From positions 1 through 47,619 of the forward strand of contig CAAGAX010000013.1 in assembly GCA_900767915.1 (NCBI GenBank): a stretch of DNA of 47,619 nt. Direction: 5' to 3'. This DNA comes from Acholeplasmatales bacterium (GTDB lineage Bacteria > Bacillota_I > Bacilli_A > Acholeplasmatales > Anaeroplasmataceae). A program made the translations under genes and the position numbers. Under the pieces are notes generated by a model. It was not told the origin of the DNA and made no database searches. It saw nothing but the letters and a program-made list of their open reading frames with translations. This document shows positions 31,671 to 41,334 of the stretch, piece by piece; position 1 is the stretch's first letter; each line of letters starts with the position of its first letter.

Positions 31671-34600
31671 CTAACTATATAATTTAGAATCTCTTTCTAT
31701 TATTTTACCATCAAGTTTTAACATTACAACAGCATCATCTAATATTTTTTTAGTATTTTCAGTTAATCTTTTAAATTCTAAAATATTAAGTAATATCTTA
31801 TAACAGCCTGTTATAGTAATTCCTTGATTTTCTTTTATTATTTTATAAATTCCATCCATTAATTCAGATAAAGGTATCTCATCAATTCCTCTATCTGATG
31901 ATATTCTTAAATTAGATTCTTTTTTAGTTAAAAATAATATATTATTCTCACAATAAATATCTTTTAATAAAGGATTAACCATATTTTTAATTACATTAGA
32001 AACTCTTGTTTTATCAAGAATATAAGCAATCTTACGATATAAATAATCCTTAGTAATAGGCTCTTCACGTTCAACTATTTTATAAATTAAATAATCTAAG
32101 CTATTACTATTTAAAATATCCTTTCCTTCTAAAATAGATATTTCATTATATTTATTAAATCTATTAGAAAAATCCTCTTCACTTTCCTCTAAATAACTTT
32201 CATGAGAAACAATATTATTATTAGAAATTCCATTACTTAATAATTCAATTAATTCCTCTTCAATTAGCTTTCTTTCATTAACCCAAGCAGGAGTATATAG
32301 CTTATAATATTTAAATCCTGCCCTTTCAAGTAATCCTTCTTTTAATCTAGCTTCATCTGATATTAAAGATGGATTATTTTTATCTATCATAATTGCTAAG
32401 CTATAATTTTCATTATTAGGAAGCTTAACAGCTAAATCAATTTTAAATGAACTACTACCATAATTAGTATCTACAATATATCCCTTATTTTCTAAAAAGC
32501 TCTTAACACTTAACACTACTCCATTTAAAGAAGGAGCACTAGAATTCATCTTAGAAGCATTTTCAGCAAATTGTAAGTATTTCTTTAAGCTATTAGCACC
32601 TAATGAATTACTATTAGTTAATTCAAATGAATGAATAGAAGAAACTACAGTAATATTATATTTAGCACGTGTAATTGCTACATTAAGTCTTTTTTCTCCA
32701 CCTAAAGCATTTAAAGGACCAAATCTTTGATAAAACTTATTATATTCATTATGACCATAACAAATACTAAAAATAATTCTATCTCTTTCATCACCCTGAA
32801 CTGTTTCTAGATTTTTAATAAATAAAGGCTCATTAGTTATATTTTCTATAATCCTTTTAACATCATTATTCTTCTTAAGCATTTCATCTAAAACATCACT
32901 AATTAATTCTCTTTGAACATTACTAAACGCAACAACACCAAGTGATAATTCACTATTTCTATAATGATCAATAATTAGATTTGCAATATATTCTGCTTCT
33001 TTTCTATTAGTTCTTGTTTTTAAATCATAAACTCCATCATTAATATAAACATAGTCAATTCCTAAGCCCTTTTTATGAATAGAGGCAGATGGAATAGTAA
33101 TTAATGAATTATTATAAAATTCATTATTACTAAAGGCAATTAATTCTTCACTTCTACTTCTATAATGCCATTTTAAGCTATGAGAAATAAAATTTAAACT
33201 AGCATATGATAAAATAGAATCATTTGTATCTTCATTATATTCATCATCATCCTCATCTGATGAATCACTAGCATTGAAAAAATTAGATGGTGGCATTTGC
33301 TTACTATCACCAATAATAATACATTGCTTAGATCTATAAATAGCTCCTAAGCTATCATGAATAAATATTTGTGAAGCCTCATCAAATATTACACAATCAA
33401 ATAAATCATTTTTATTTTCTAAATAAGTAGATACTGATAATGGTGACATTAAAAATACTGGTTTAATATCCAAAATAAAATCAAATATTTCATCTAGTAA
33501 TAATCTAATAGGCTTTTGACGTTTAGTTTTATTATATTCCTTAGCTAATACCTTAAAGCTACTTCCAGACATAACAACATCATCTGGTCTTTTCATAGAA
33601 TTCTTTGAGATTATAGTAGAAATATTAATATCCTCAAGCTTTTTATCTAATATTTTATATTCCTCTATTTTATCCTTAAAGCTCTTTTCTCTAAAATGAT
33701 ATAAGGTAGGAGATTCATCAAGCTCATGTAATAAAAAGGAATGTAAATAATTCTTTTTAAATTGTATTGATAATTTATTTAAATCTAAATTTAAATCACT
33801 ATATTTATCAATAAAATCATTTAATTTCAATTTTTTTATTTTTTCTATAGCTTCACCTAAATAAAGATAATTATTAATTTGTTCTTTATATTCTAATATT
33901 GTTTTCAATTTAATTTCAACAATAGATATTTCAGAATGCATTAAATCAATAACTTCAGGATTAAAATAATGACTTAATCTTTCTAAAGAAAAATATTCAT
34001 TATTATAACGCTTATAGCTAATAACTGCATCTAATATATTATTCTTAATATCATTATAATTCCTTAATAGCTTATATTCATTCTTTAAATTTAATTCCTT
34101 AATATCTTCAATAGAATCCTCTATATCATTATCTGTCATATTAGGAATATATTCTGATATTTTATTATATAAATTAGATTTTTTATTATATGCATCTTTA
34201 ATATTAATAAGCTCTCTAACCTCATTAATTATATTTTCTTTATTATATTCTCTTCTATAGGCCATAATCTTCTTTAATGATTGTTTATAGTCCTTATTAA
34301 AGCTTTTAAATAAAGAATTTTTATTTTCATTTAATGCTATATAAATATTCTTTAAATCTAGATCAAATACCAAAGAATCATATAGGGAAATAATATTATT
34401 ATTTTTTAAATTGTTATTTATATTTTGATATTCATTTAATAAAATAAATAAATCATTTCTTTGACCTTTATTAAAATAACATGCTGGTGTTTTTGATAAT
34501 TTAGTTAATAAATGACAATAATCCATTGCCCAATAAAAGCTATTTACTGAATTAATAGTATGATTATTTATTCTAATAAAATCAATTGATTTGATTATAT

Positions 34601-36074
34601 CCTTTATTTTTTCTAAATAAAATAAAGAATCATTAATATCCTTACTAATATTATACTCTATATAATCATGATTTAAATTAATTAATCCATATAAAGGAAT
34701 AGATTTATAATCATTAGTTTTAAATAACAAAACCTCTCTAGAATAAGTATCTAATTCTTCACAAATTTCATCTATTTTAGAAATAGGATAATCCTCAAAG
34801 TTAATTCTAATATCTATAGGCTTTAAATCTATTTTTAAATATTGATTATATAAATCATATATGGAATATTTATTATTTATATATTTATTATGAAGTGCAT
34901 TATAATAATCTCTAATTTCATTAGAAATTATTTCATGCTTATCTAAAATTGATAATGTTTCTATTTGAACATTATATTTAGGTAAAATAGCAGTTTTATA
35001 TACTTCATTAATAAAATCCTTTTTATTAGCTTTATTAGAATGTAATTCTAATGCAAATTCATTTAATCCAGCCTTCTTTAAATTCTCATAAACTACATTT
35101 AATGCTGCTTGCTTTTCAGAAACAAATAAAACCTTTTTACCATTACCTATTAATGAAGCAATTATATTAGTAATAGTTTGACTCTTACCCGAACCAGGAG
35201 GTCCCTCTAAGCAAAAGGATGTACCAGTTAATGCTAAATCTATTGCCTCAAGCTGTGATGAATCAAAGTCAACAACAGGATAATGTGGCAATAATGGATA
35301 TGAATCTAGCTTTACATCATCACCTAATAATCTTCTAATATTTTTATTAGCTAATACAATATCATTATTTTGCTTTAAATCCATATACATATTCATTTTT
35401 TGAAAGAAGAATAATCCTAAAGCACTTGAATTAATAAAGGTTTCTTCACTATTTAAAAAGGATTTTATCTTTTCAAAATAACTATTTATAGATTCCTCAT
35501 TATTATATTTAGGTATTTCCCTATTTTTTATTTGCTTATAATAATATTCTAAGGTAGGATTTAATATAGCCTCTTCTTCCTTAGCCTTTATTTTATATAT
35601 TTCATTTTTTTTATAAAAATCAATAGGTATTAATAATAATGGTGCCTTATATTCTACTTTTAAATCTATATAAGTAATAAAGCCAAAGGCTATATATAAT
35701 GAATTTATACCCTTTTCATCTATTGAAAATTTATATTCTTGATATAATCTTTTTAAAACCTTATTTAAAGGCTGTCCCTCTTTATAGCATATAAGCTCAT
35801 TATCCTTTAATGAAACACTAGCTATATCATAAACCTTTAAACTTGAATATTCATTATCATTTTCTAATGAATCTAAGCTATCATGATATTTTTTTAATAT
35901 CGAATCAAGTGGTAAAATAGATAATTCTTTAAAGCTTATAATATTATCAAATAATTTATCAATATTTTTATTTAATATATTAATACTTCTAAATCCAGAA
36001 TCCTTAAAATTAAGTAATCTATTTCTTTTACCTAAATCTAATAAATGCTTATATATTGACTGTAACTCTACCAT
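31671..36074 (-). CDS. Giant DUF4011-type superfamily 1 helicase with nuclease-like domain (copy B)
   Basis: 1467 aa, collinear with copy A. RNRLLNFKDSG near the N-terminus, Walker A LEGPPGSGKSQTITNIIASL (about 293), CVIFDEASQI (about 898), GDSKQMPPS, WHYRSRSEELI, VQGDERDRIIFSICYGH, ITRAKYNITV (about 1134), and the nuclease-like SSFKIDLAV with AIMIDKNN and FKYYKLYTPAWV, then the DUF3320-like tail. ATPase motifs are intact in both copies, while the long middle insert differs most, as expected for an old tandem duplication with diverged partner contacts. It starts 15 bases after cls, with GGAGA before the ATG, and copy A follows 11 bases after its stop. It has the same degenerate nuclease core as copy A. 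Confidence 0.88.
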   Translation of the reverse strand: MVELQSIYKHLLDLGKRNRLLNFKDSGFRSINILNKNIDKLFDNIISFKELSILPLDSILKKYHDSLDSLENDNEYSSLKVYDIASVSLKDNELICYKEGQPLNKVLKRLYQEYKFSIDEKGINSLYIAFGFITYIDLKVEYKAPLLLIPIDFYKKNEIYKIKAKEEEAILNPTLEYYYKQIKNREIPKYNNEESINSYFEKIKSFLNSEETFINSSALGLFFFQKMNMYMDLKQNNDIVLANKNIRRLLGDDVKLDSYPLLPHYPVVDFDSSQLEAIDLALTGTSFCLEGPPGSGKSQTITNIIASLIGNGKKVLFVSEKQAALNVVYENLKKAGLNEFALELHSNKANKKDFINEVYKTAILPKYNVQIETLSILDKHEIISNEIRDYYNALHNKYINNKYSIYDLYNQYLKIDLKPIDIRINFEDYPISKIDEICEELDTYSREVLLFKTNDYKSIPLYGLINLNHDYIEYNISKDINDSLFYLEKIKDIIKSIDFIRINNHTINSVNSFYWAMDYCHLLTKLSKTPACYFNKGQRNDLFILLNEYQNINNNLKNNNIISLYDSLVFDLDLKNIYIALNENKNSLFKSFNKDYKQSLKKIMAYRREYNKENIINEVRELINIKDAYNKKSNLYNKISEYIPNMTDNDIEDSIEDIKELNLKNEYKLLRNYNDIKNNILDAVISYKRYNNEYFSLERLSHYFNPEVIDLMHSEISIVEIKLKTILEYKEQINNYLYLGEAIEKIKKLKLNDFIDKYSDLNLDLNKLSIQFKKNYLHSFLLHELDESPTLYHFREKSFKDKIEEYKILDKKLEDINISTIISKNSMKRPDDVVMSGSSFKVLAKEYNKTKRQKPIRLLLDEIFDFILDIKPVFLMSPLSVSTYLENKNDLFDCVIFDEASQIFIHDSLGAIYRSKQCIIIGDSKQMPPSNFFNASDSSDEDDDEYNEDTNDSILSYASLNFISHSLKWHYRSRSEELIAFSNNEFYNNSLITIPSASIHKKGLGIDYVYINDGVYDLKTRTNRKEAEYIANLIIDHYRNSELSLGVVAFSNVQRELISDVLDEMLKKNNDVKRIIENITNEPLFIKNLETVQGDERDRIIFSICYGHNEYNKFYQRFGPLNALGGEKRLNVAITRAKYNITVVSSIHSFELTNSNSLGANSLKKYLQFAENASKMNSSAPSLNGVVLSVKSFLENKGYIVDTNYGSSSFKIDLAVKLPNNENYSLAIMIDKNNPSLISDEARLKEGLLERAGFKYYKLYTPAWVNERKLIEEELIELLSNGISNNNIVSHESYLEESEEDFSNRFNKYNEISILEGKDILNSNSLDYLIYKIVEREEPITKDYLYRKIAYILDKTRVSNVIKNMVNPLLKDIYCENNILFLTKKESNLRISSDRGIDEIPLSELMDGIYKIIKENQGITITGCYKILLNILEFKRLTENTKKILDDAVVMLKLDGKIIERDSKLYS

Positions 36075-36089
36075 AATACTCTCCTAAAA

Positions 36090-37643
36090 TTAAAACAAAG
36101 GAGAAAAGATATTCATAAGAAAAGCAAAAAGCTTTTGATACCATTTTCTCTTTTTCCAAATCTCATAAGTGATTTCATTAGATTCCTTAACTGCATCTAA
36201 AAAATCATTTTTCATTTCATATATTTCTAAGCTATTACATATAAATGCTCCACATTCATAATGTAAAAAAAAGCTTCTATAATCCATATTCATAGTTCCA
36301 ATAAATGCATACATATCATCTACAATAATATTTTTCGCATGATTAAATCCAGGTGTAAATTCATATACATTAGCTCCTGCTTTTAATATATCTCCATACC
36401 TTTCTCTACCCATATAAAATGCTGATTTTTTATCAGGAATATGTGGCATTAATAAAATAACCTTAACTCCACTTTTAGCTTTTAAAGAAAGCATTTCTAA
36501 TAATGTATCATCTACAATAAAATAAGGAGTAGAAATAAAAATATATTTCCTTGCTGAATTAATTAAGGATAAAAACAAATCATATCCAGGATTATTAATA
36601 TTATTAGGCCCATCTCCAAAGGCCATAATATAGCTATTATCCTCTACCTCATAATTACTAACATATTTAGGTATATCTATTATTTCTTTAGTAGTTAAAT
36701 ACCACATTTCAGAAAATAATAATAAGAATGTTTCTACTATCATTCCTTCATATTTAGCACAATTATCTCTCCAATAGCCAAATCTTTCCTTTTTATGAAT
36801 ATATTCATCAGCTAAATTATCACCACCACAATAAGCTATTTTTCCATCAATAACTGTTATTTTTCTATGATCTCTATAATTTACTAAAACATTAAAATTA
36901 ACTCCAATTGGTTCATAATTACAAAGCTTTAAATTGGGTATATTTGTTAATGTTTCAATTAATTCCTTTTTCATTACTCCATAGCTTCCTATGTCATCAT
37001 AAAGTATTTTAATTTCAACACCATCTGCACCCTTTATTTTTAATATTGAAATTATTTCATCCATTAATTCTCCTTGAGCTATAATAAAATATTCCATAAA
37101 TATATACTTTTTAGCTTTTTTTAATTCCTCTAGCATATCTAAATGCTTATCATATACATTCTTAAAATATTTAAATTTAGTATTCTTATAAACAGGAGAA
37201 AATATAGTTTCTTTTTGAACAACATTAACTATATTATATGCTGTTTCATCTATTAGCTTTAAATCTAATATATTATCATTATAATTTCTTTTAGGAATAT
37301 TTTTTAATAGCTTTGAAAGCTTTTTTTGAGATAAAGCTAATGATCTATTATTTATAGTGTATAAAACCATAAAAGGTATTGGAAAAATTAAAATTAAAAT
37401 AGACCAAGTAAGCTTATAATTAGTAGAAATCGGCTTACGCATAATACATAAAACATAAAAAACAGCCAATGATTCAACAATTATATTAATATATCCTACT
37501 GCATTAAAGCCTTCACTATAATTGGCATTAAATTGAAAAACTAATACAATTAAAAAAAGCTGTATAAAAAAAACAATTATTGAAATAAAATACAATATTA
37601 GCTTTTTCCAAAGCGGTAAGCTTATTCTTTCATTTTGAGTCAT
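36090..37643 (-). CDS. cls: Cardiolipin synthase
   Basis: 517 aa. Two N-terminal transmembrane helices (about 12-34 and 45-62) are followed by the twin phospholipase-D domains: HKD motif 1 DHRKITVIDGKIAYCGGDN and motif 2 FNHAKNIIVDDMYAFIGTMN with NMDYRSFFLHYECG. Both His-Lys-Asp sets are intact. It condenses two phosphatidylglycerols to cardiolipin at the membrane. GGAGGT sits six bases before the ATG. It is the first gene of a unit with the two giant helicases (15-bp gap), which is an unusual partnership. The true cls paralogue number in this genome is unknown. Confidence 0.94.
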   Translation of the reverse strand: MTQNERISLPLWKKLILYFISIIVFFIQLFLIVLVFQFNANYSEGFNAVGYINIIVESLAVFYVLCIMRKPISTNYKLTWSILILIFPIPFMVLYTINNRSLALSQKKLSKLLKNIPKRNYNDNILDLKLIDETAYNIVNVVQKETIFSPVYKNTKFKYFKNVYDKHLDMLEELKKAKKYIFMEYFIIAQGELMDEIISILKIKGADGVEIKILYDDIGSYGVMKKELIETLTNIPNLKLCNYEPIGVNFNVLVNYRDHRKITVIDGKIAYCGGDNLADEYIHKKERFGYWRDNCAKYEGMIVETFLLLFSEMWYLTTKEIIDIPKYVSNYEVEDNSYIMAFGDGPNNINNPGYDLFLSLINSARKYIFISTPYFIVDDTLLEMLSLKAKSGVKVILLMPHIPDKKSAFYMGRERYGDILKAGANVYEFTPGFNHAKNIIVDDMYAFIGTMNMDYRSFFLHYECGAFICNSLEIYEMKNDFLDAVKESNEITYEIWKKRKWYQKLFAFLMNIFSPLF

Positions 37644-37793
37644 ATTATACCTCCAATCACTATAAATAATATATTAGTTAGTATACCATTTTTTTCACTA
37701 TATTAAAATAAATATTAAGCTATTATTTTAAAAAATAGATTTTTTTACCTCAATTTAATATGATTCGCTAATATACTATTTATATGCTTTATT

Positions 37794-37832
37794 CAAAAAA
37801 AAAGGATAAAACATTTTTAAAGTTTCATCCTT
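37794..37832 (-). terminator. Terminator of the cwlJ-gerQ operon
   Basis: AAGGAT (37802-37807)/ATCCTT (37827-37832), extended inward by AAAAC/GTTTC pairing; a run of Ts follows on the minus strand (37794-37803). Confidence 0.8.
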
Positions 37833-37842
37833 CAAATTATAT

Positions 37843-38175
37843 TTATTTAGATTGATTTTGATATGGATAATAATAATTTATTTCCTCATCAAAGGTAATA
37901 TAATCTAAATAAATTGTAAGTAGTAAATAACGCATATTAGTAGTAGGATCTGATAAAATTATATGATCCTTACCAGCAGCCTCTAGCTTTCCTTTAAATA
38001 TTTTAGAGCCCCACTGTGAATTTTCAAAATTCATATATATTGATACCATTTTACCAAGATTTAATCTTAATATATTTTCAATATATGATGATTCATCATT
38101 TTGATTATCTTGATTAGGCATTTGGAATCCATTTTGATATGGATAATAAGGAGGCATAGGGTAATAATAATTCAT
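37843..38175 (-). CDS. gerQ: Spore coat protein GerQ
   Basis: 110 aa from ATG 38175 (MNYYYPMPPYYPYQNGFQMP), preceded by AAAGGAAA; the longer frame has no ribosome site. The N-terminal third is low-complexity Tyr/Pro/Gln/Asn as in Bacillus GerQ, and the C-terminal ~75 residues match its core: SYIENILRLNLGKMVSIYMN, then GKLEAAGKDHIILSDP, YLLLTIYLDYITFDEEI. GerQ is a coat/cortex-interface protein, cross-linked by transglutaminase and needed for CwlJ to function in germination. It lies 14 bases after cwlJ, the same pair order as in Bacillus. This marks the organism as a spore-former. Confidence 0.93.
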   Translation of the reverse strand: MNYYYPMPPYYPYQNGFQMPNQDNQNDESSYIENILRLNLGKMVSIYMNFENSQWGSKIFKGKLEAAGKDHIILSDPTTNMRYLLLTIYLDYITFDEEINYYYPYQNQSK

Positions 38176-38189
38176 TTTTATTTTCCTTT

Positions 38190-38609
38190 CTAATAACATT
38201 TTGAGCTTGAATCCGGTGAATAAAAGCAATGACTTTTATACTTATCTGTTAAGCTTTGATTCCACCATTTAGAACGACATGATTTTCCAAAAGGATTATA
38301 AAACCATAACGCTTTTGTTGCAGGATAAAATCTCTCTCCATTTAATACTCTTTTCGCAAGCTCAATATCCTGCTTTCTAGCAGCTTGATAAAAATAACCC
38401 TTTGATGTGGCCTCAAAGCCACCTGGCTTTTTCATAACAACTTGTTTAATTGTTTTTTGATTTTTAAATTCAAAGCACCTCGCTCTACATCTATTAACTG
38501 CTACATTTCCAACACATAGCATTCCCTTCTTTCCTTCTGATTCAGCTTCTGCTCTCATTAATCTAGCTAAAAGCTTTATTTCGGCATTAGTATGCTTTAC
38601 TACAGCCAT
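38190..38609 (-). CDS. cwlJ: Spore cortex-lytic hydrolase CwlJ
   Basis: 139 aa, the size of Bacillus CwlJ and lacking the peptidoglycan-binding domain of SleB. The SleB/CwlJ family core is clear: ARLMRAEAESEGKKGMLCVG with the catalytic Glu, NVAVNRCRAR, FEATSKGYFYQAA, ATKALWFYNPFGKSCRSKWW and HCFYSP. It degrades cortex muramic-lactam peptidoglycan at germination and is activated by Ca-dipicolinate. It has no signal peptide, as expected for a protein made in the mother cell and placed from outside. GGTGAT precedes the ATG. Operon cwlJ-gerQ with a terminator after gerQ and a possible sigma-E promoter before cwlJ. Confidence 0.94.
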   Translation of the reverse strand: MAVVKHTNAEIKLLARLMRAEAESEGKKGMLCVGNVAVNRCRARCFEFKNQKTIKQVVMKKPGGFEATSKGYFYQAARKQDIELAKRVLNGERFYPATKALWFYNPFGKSCRSKWWNQSLTDKYKSHCFYSPDSSSKCY

Positions 38610-38645
38610 AACATCACCTTCAATTAACTATATGATTTATAGTAA

Positions 38646-38673
38646 AAATTATGTTAATTACAAAAATAATATT
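38646..38673 (-). promoter_or_regulatory. Possible sigma-E (mother-cell) promoter of cwlJ-gerQ
   Basis: On the minus strand AATATT (38668-38673), 14 bases, CATAATTT (38646-38653). Half-sites and spacing resemble sigma-E promoters ((K/M)ATATT, 13-15, CATAnnnT), and cwlJ is a known sigma-E gene in Bacillus. In such A+T-rich DNA chance matches are common. Confidence 0.35.
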
Positions 38674-38687
38674 TAATAAATATTTTC

Positions 38688-38715
38688 TTGAAATAAAGAC
38701 TTTTTGATATATAAT
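38688..38715 (+). promoter_or_regulatory. Sigma-A promoter of the T-box-asnS transcript
   Basis: TTGAAA (38688-38693), 16 bases, TATAAT (38710-38715), placing the start just before the T-box leader. Confidence 0.7.
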
Positions 38716-38721
38716 AGAAGA

Positions 38722-38936
38722 AAGCGATGAAAAGGAGAAAGTTAGTAATTCTTTCAAAGAGAGTCTATAATTGGTGAAAATAGATAAAGAATACTAATGG
38801 ACAACACCTTAGAGTGATGGAAGAAATTAAGTAGAACCATCCGTTTTCCGCGTTAAGGAATTGAGTGCTATATTTTTATATAGAACTAAGGTGGTACCGC
38901 GAATTTTCGTCCTTAGAGTAATCTAAGGATTTTTTT
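38722..38936 (+). promoter_or_regulatory. T-box riboswitch of asnS
   Basis: A full tRNA-sensing leader. Stem I has the AGAGAG motif near 38758 and a GGTGAAAA apical element (38773-38780). A likely specifier AAC (Asn codon, 38813-38815) is followed by the usual A. The 14-base T-box AAGGTGGTACCGCG is at 38888-38901. The terminator TCCTTAGA/TCTAAGGA (38910-38929) runs into seven Ts; the alternative antiterminator pairs the T-box side with CGTCCTT. Uncharged tRNA-Asn would stabilise the antiterminator and switch on asnS. The specifier assignment fits the downstream gene but rests on reading stem I by eye. Confidence 0.92.
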
Positions 38937-38955
38937 ATTTTTAGAGGAGGAATTT

Positions 38956-40335
38956 ATGAAAAGAGATCATATTAAAGAACTACTTAAAGAAAAAGTAGAA
39001 CGTGAGGTTCTAATTTATGGATGGGTTAGAACAAATAGAGCACAAGCTCAATTTGGTTTTTTAAATGTTAATGATGGTTCAACATTAACAAATATTCAAG
39101 TTGTATATGATAATAAGCTTGAAAATTTTTTAGAAATTTCTAAATTTAGAACAGGGGTTTCAGTTGAAATTCATGGTAATGTTGTATTAACTCCAAATAA
39201 TAAGCAACCACTTGAAATTCACGCTAATAGCATTAAAATGCTTGGTGATTGTGGAGAAGATTACCCTATTCAACCAAAAAGACATACAAGAGAATTCTTA
39301 AGAGAATATGCTCATTTACGTCCAAGAACTAATTTATTTAACGCTGTATTTAGAATTCGTAGTGTAGCCGCTATGGCAATTCATACATATTTCCAATCAA
39401 GAGGATATTTATATGTTCATACACCATTAATCACATGTGCAGATTGTGAAGGTAGTGATCAAATGTTTAAAATTACTACATTAGATATGAATAATCTACC
39501 ACTTGATGAAAACAAAAAAGTTGATTTCTCAAAGGATTTATTTGGTAAGCAAGCATGGATTACAGGCTCTGGACAATTACAAGGTGAAACCTTCGCAATG
39601 GCATTTTCTGATATTTATACCTTTGGTCCTACATTCCGTACTGAAAATTCAAATACTCAAACTCACGCAAATGAATTTTGGATGATTGAACCAGAAATGG
39701 CATTCTGTGATCTTGAAGGATTAATGGATATTGAAGAGGAAATGCTTAAATCTGTTATTTCATATGTATTAGAAAATGCTTCTGATGAAATTGATTTCTG
39801 TGATCAATTTGTTGAAAAAGGCTTAAGATCAAAGCTTACAGATATTTTAAATTCTAAATTTACTAGAATAAGTCATCATGATGTTGTTGATATTCTATTA
39901 AAGTCTAATGTTAAATGGGAATTTAAACCAAGCTATAATGATGATATTTCAAAGGAGCATGAAAGATATATTACAGAATACTTCAATGGACCTGTCTTTA
40001 TTACTAACTGGCCTAAAGACATTAAGGCATGGTATATGAAGCTAAATCCAGATAATAAAACAGTTGCTGCTGTAGATTTAGTTGTACCACATGCAGGAGA
40101 ATTAATGGGTGGATCTCAAAGAGAGGAAAACCTTAATAAGCTTTTAGCTAGAATGGAAGAGCTTCATGTATCTAAAGATGGAATTGAATGGTATTTAGAT
40201 ACTAGACGTTATGGTGGATGTATACACTCAGGCTTTGGTATGGGCTTTGAACGTTTAATTATGTATCTAACAGGTATTGAAAACATTCGTGATGTTATTC
40301 CATATCCAAGAACACCTAAAAATTGTGAATATTAA
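38956..40335 (+). CDS. asnS: Asparaginyl-tRNA synthetase
   Basis: 459 aa, full length. The N-terminal OB-fold anticodon-binding domain has VLIYGWVRTNRAQAQFGFLN; the class II catalytic core has GSGQLQGETFAMAFSDIYTF, motif 2 FRTENSNTQTHANEFWMIEP and motif 3 GFGMGFERLIMYLTGIENI, ending DVIPYPRTPKNCEY. It charges tRNA-Asn with asparagine directly. AGAGGAGG precedes the ATG by five bases. Control by the T-box just upstream and a strong terminator downstream mark a monocistronic unit. Confidence 0.98.
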   Translation: MKRDHIKELLKEKVEREVLIYGWVRTNRAQAQFGFLNVNDGSTLTNIQVVYDNKLENFLEISKFRTGVSVEIHGNVVLTPNNKQPLEIHANSIKMLGDCGEDYPIQPKRHTREFLREYAHLRPRTNLFNAVFRIRSVAAMAIHTYFQSRGYLYVHTPLITCADCEGSDQMFKITTLDMNNLPLDENKKVDFSKDLFGKQAWITGSGQLQGETFAMAFSDIYTFGPTFRTENSNTQTHANEFWMIEPEMAFCDLEGLMDIEEEMLKSVISYVLENASDEIDFCDQFVEKGLRSKLTDILNSKFTRISHHDVVDILLKSNVKWEFKPSYNDDISKEHERYITEYFNGPVFITNWPKDIKAWYMKLNPDNKTVAAVDLVVPHAGELMGGSQREENLNKLLARMEELHVSKDGIEWYLDTRRYGGCIHSGFGMGFERLIMYLTGIENIRDVIPYPRTPKNCEY

Positions 40336-40350
40336 AATAAACATAATCAA

Positions 40351-40400
40351 AAAAAGTAATCAACAAGCTCTTTTAAGTGCTTTTGATTACTTTTTATTTT
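40351..40400 (+). terminator. Terminator of asnS
   Basis: AAAAAGTAATCA (40351-40362)/TGATTACTTTTT (40384-40395) with nested AGC/GCT, then TATTTTTAT. Its outer arms are almost the same sequence as the hairpin at 2374-2448. Confidence 0.8.
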
Positions 40401-40464
40401 TATAAAATATTTATATTAAACTAATTAAAAAACTTAATAATTAAAAGAATAATATTTGCATAGT

Positions 40465-40500
40465 ATAAAACATAATTTGAATAAATTTTAAATGTTTTAT
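40465..40500 (-). terminator. Possible weak terminator of ispE
   Basis: ATAAAACAT (40465-40473)/ATGTTTTAT (40492-40500) hairpin just past the ispE stop; no long T run after it. Confidence 0.35.
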
Positions 40501-40509
40501 CATTACCTA

Positions 40510-41331
40510 TTACACTAAAAAGCTACACACCTTAATATATGTATCATCTTTAATATCCTCTTTAATTCTTTCAATATCCTCTTCACTAGGATTTAAAATA
40601 AACATAGTAGGACCACTACCACTAATATGTACCTTATTATATTTAGATAAAATAGTATATAAATACCTTAAATCATTACTTAACAATAATGAAGTTTTAT
40701 TTAAATCATTAAAAATATATTCATCTAATAAATTAGAATCATTATTTTTTAAAGCCTTATAAATATTTTCTTCATAAATATCTCTATTACATTCTTCATA
40801 CTGATAATTTTGATATACTAGCTTAGTAGATAAACCAAAATTAGGCTTAATCAATAAAACCTTCATCTTTGGTAATTTAATATCAATAGGATTAATAATC
40901 TCTCCATAATGAGTACATCTAGCAAGCTTTGTTTTAACAAAAAAAGCAACATCACTACCTAAAAATGAGCATACCTCTTCAAGCTCGCTATCACTAATAT
41001 CAGGCTTATATAATTTTCTTAAACCTCTTAATACTGCTGCTGCATCACTACTACCACCAGCTAAACCAGCCTCAAGTGGAATATTCTTCTTATATTTAAT
41101 CTTTACTCCACCCTTAATATTAAATACATTAAAAAATAAATGGGCAGCCTTATACATAATATTATTTTCAATATTATCATCAACTATGATTATTTCATCA
41201 TTCTTCTCTAATTCAATTTCATCATAAATATTAATAGGTACCATTATAGTATTAACTAAATGATAATTCCTTTCATCTTTATTTAATACCTCTAAAGATA
41301 AATTAATTTTTGCATAAGCCCTTTCAATCAT
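40510..41331 (-). CDS. ispE: 4-diphosphocytidyl-2-C-methyl-D-erythritol kinase
   Basis: 273 aa GHMP kinase of the non-mevalonate isoprenoid pathway, phosphorylating CDP-methylerythritol. N-terminal RAYAKINLSLEVL, the ATP-binding LEAGLAGGSSDAAAVLRGL (about 92-110), FLGSDVAFFVK, and the C-terminal HISGSGPTMFIL are all intact. The start lies three bases after the yabG stop, with its GGTGAGGT ribosome site inside yabG. It is last in the block rnmV-rsmA-yabG-ispE, which follows the order in Bacillus subtilis with veg and small acid-soluble protein genes missing. Confidence 0.96.
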   Translation of the reverse strand: MIERAYAKINLSLEVLNKDERNYHLVNTIMVPINIYDEIELEKNDEIIIVDDNIENNIMYKAAHLFFNVFNIKGGVKIKYKKNIPLEAGLAGGSSDAAAVLRGLRKLYKPDISDSELEEVCSFLGSDVAFFVKTKLARCTHYGEIINPIDIKLPKMKVLLIKPNFGLSTKLVYQNYQYEECNRDIYEENIYKALKNNDSNLLDEYIFNDLNKTSLLLSNDLRYLYTILSKYNKVHISGSGPTMFILNPSEEDIERIKEDIKDDTYIKVCSFLV

Positions 41332-41334
41332 ATT

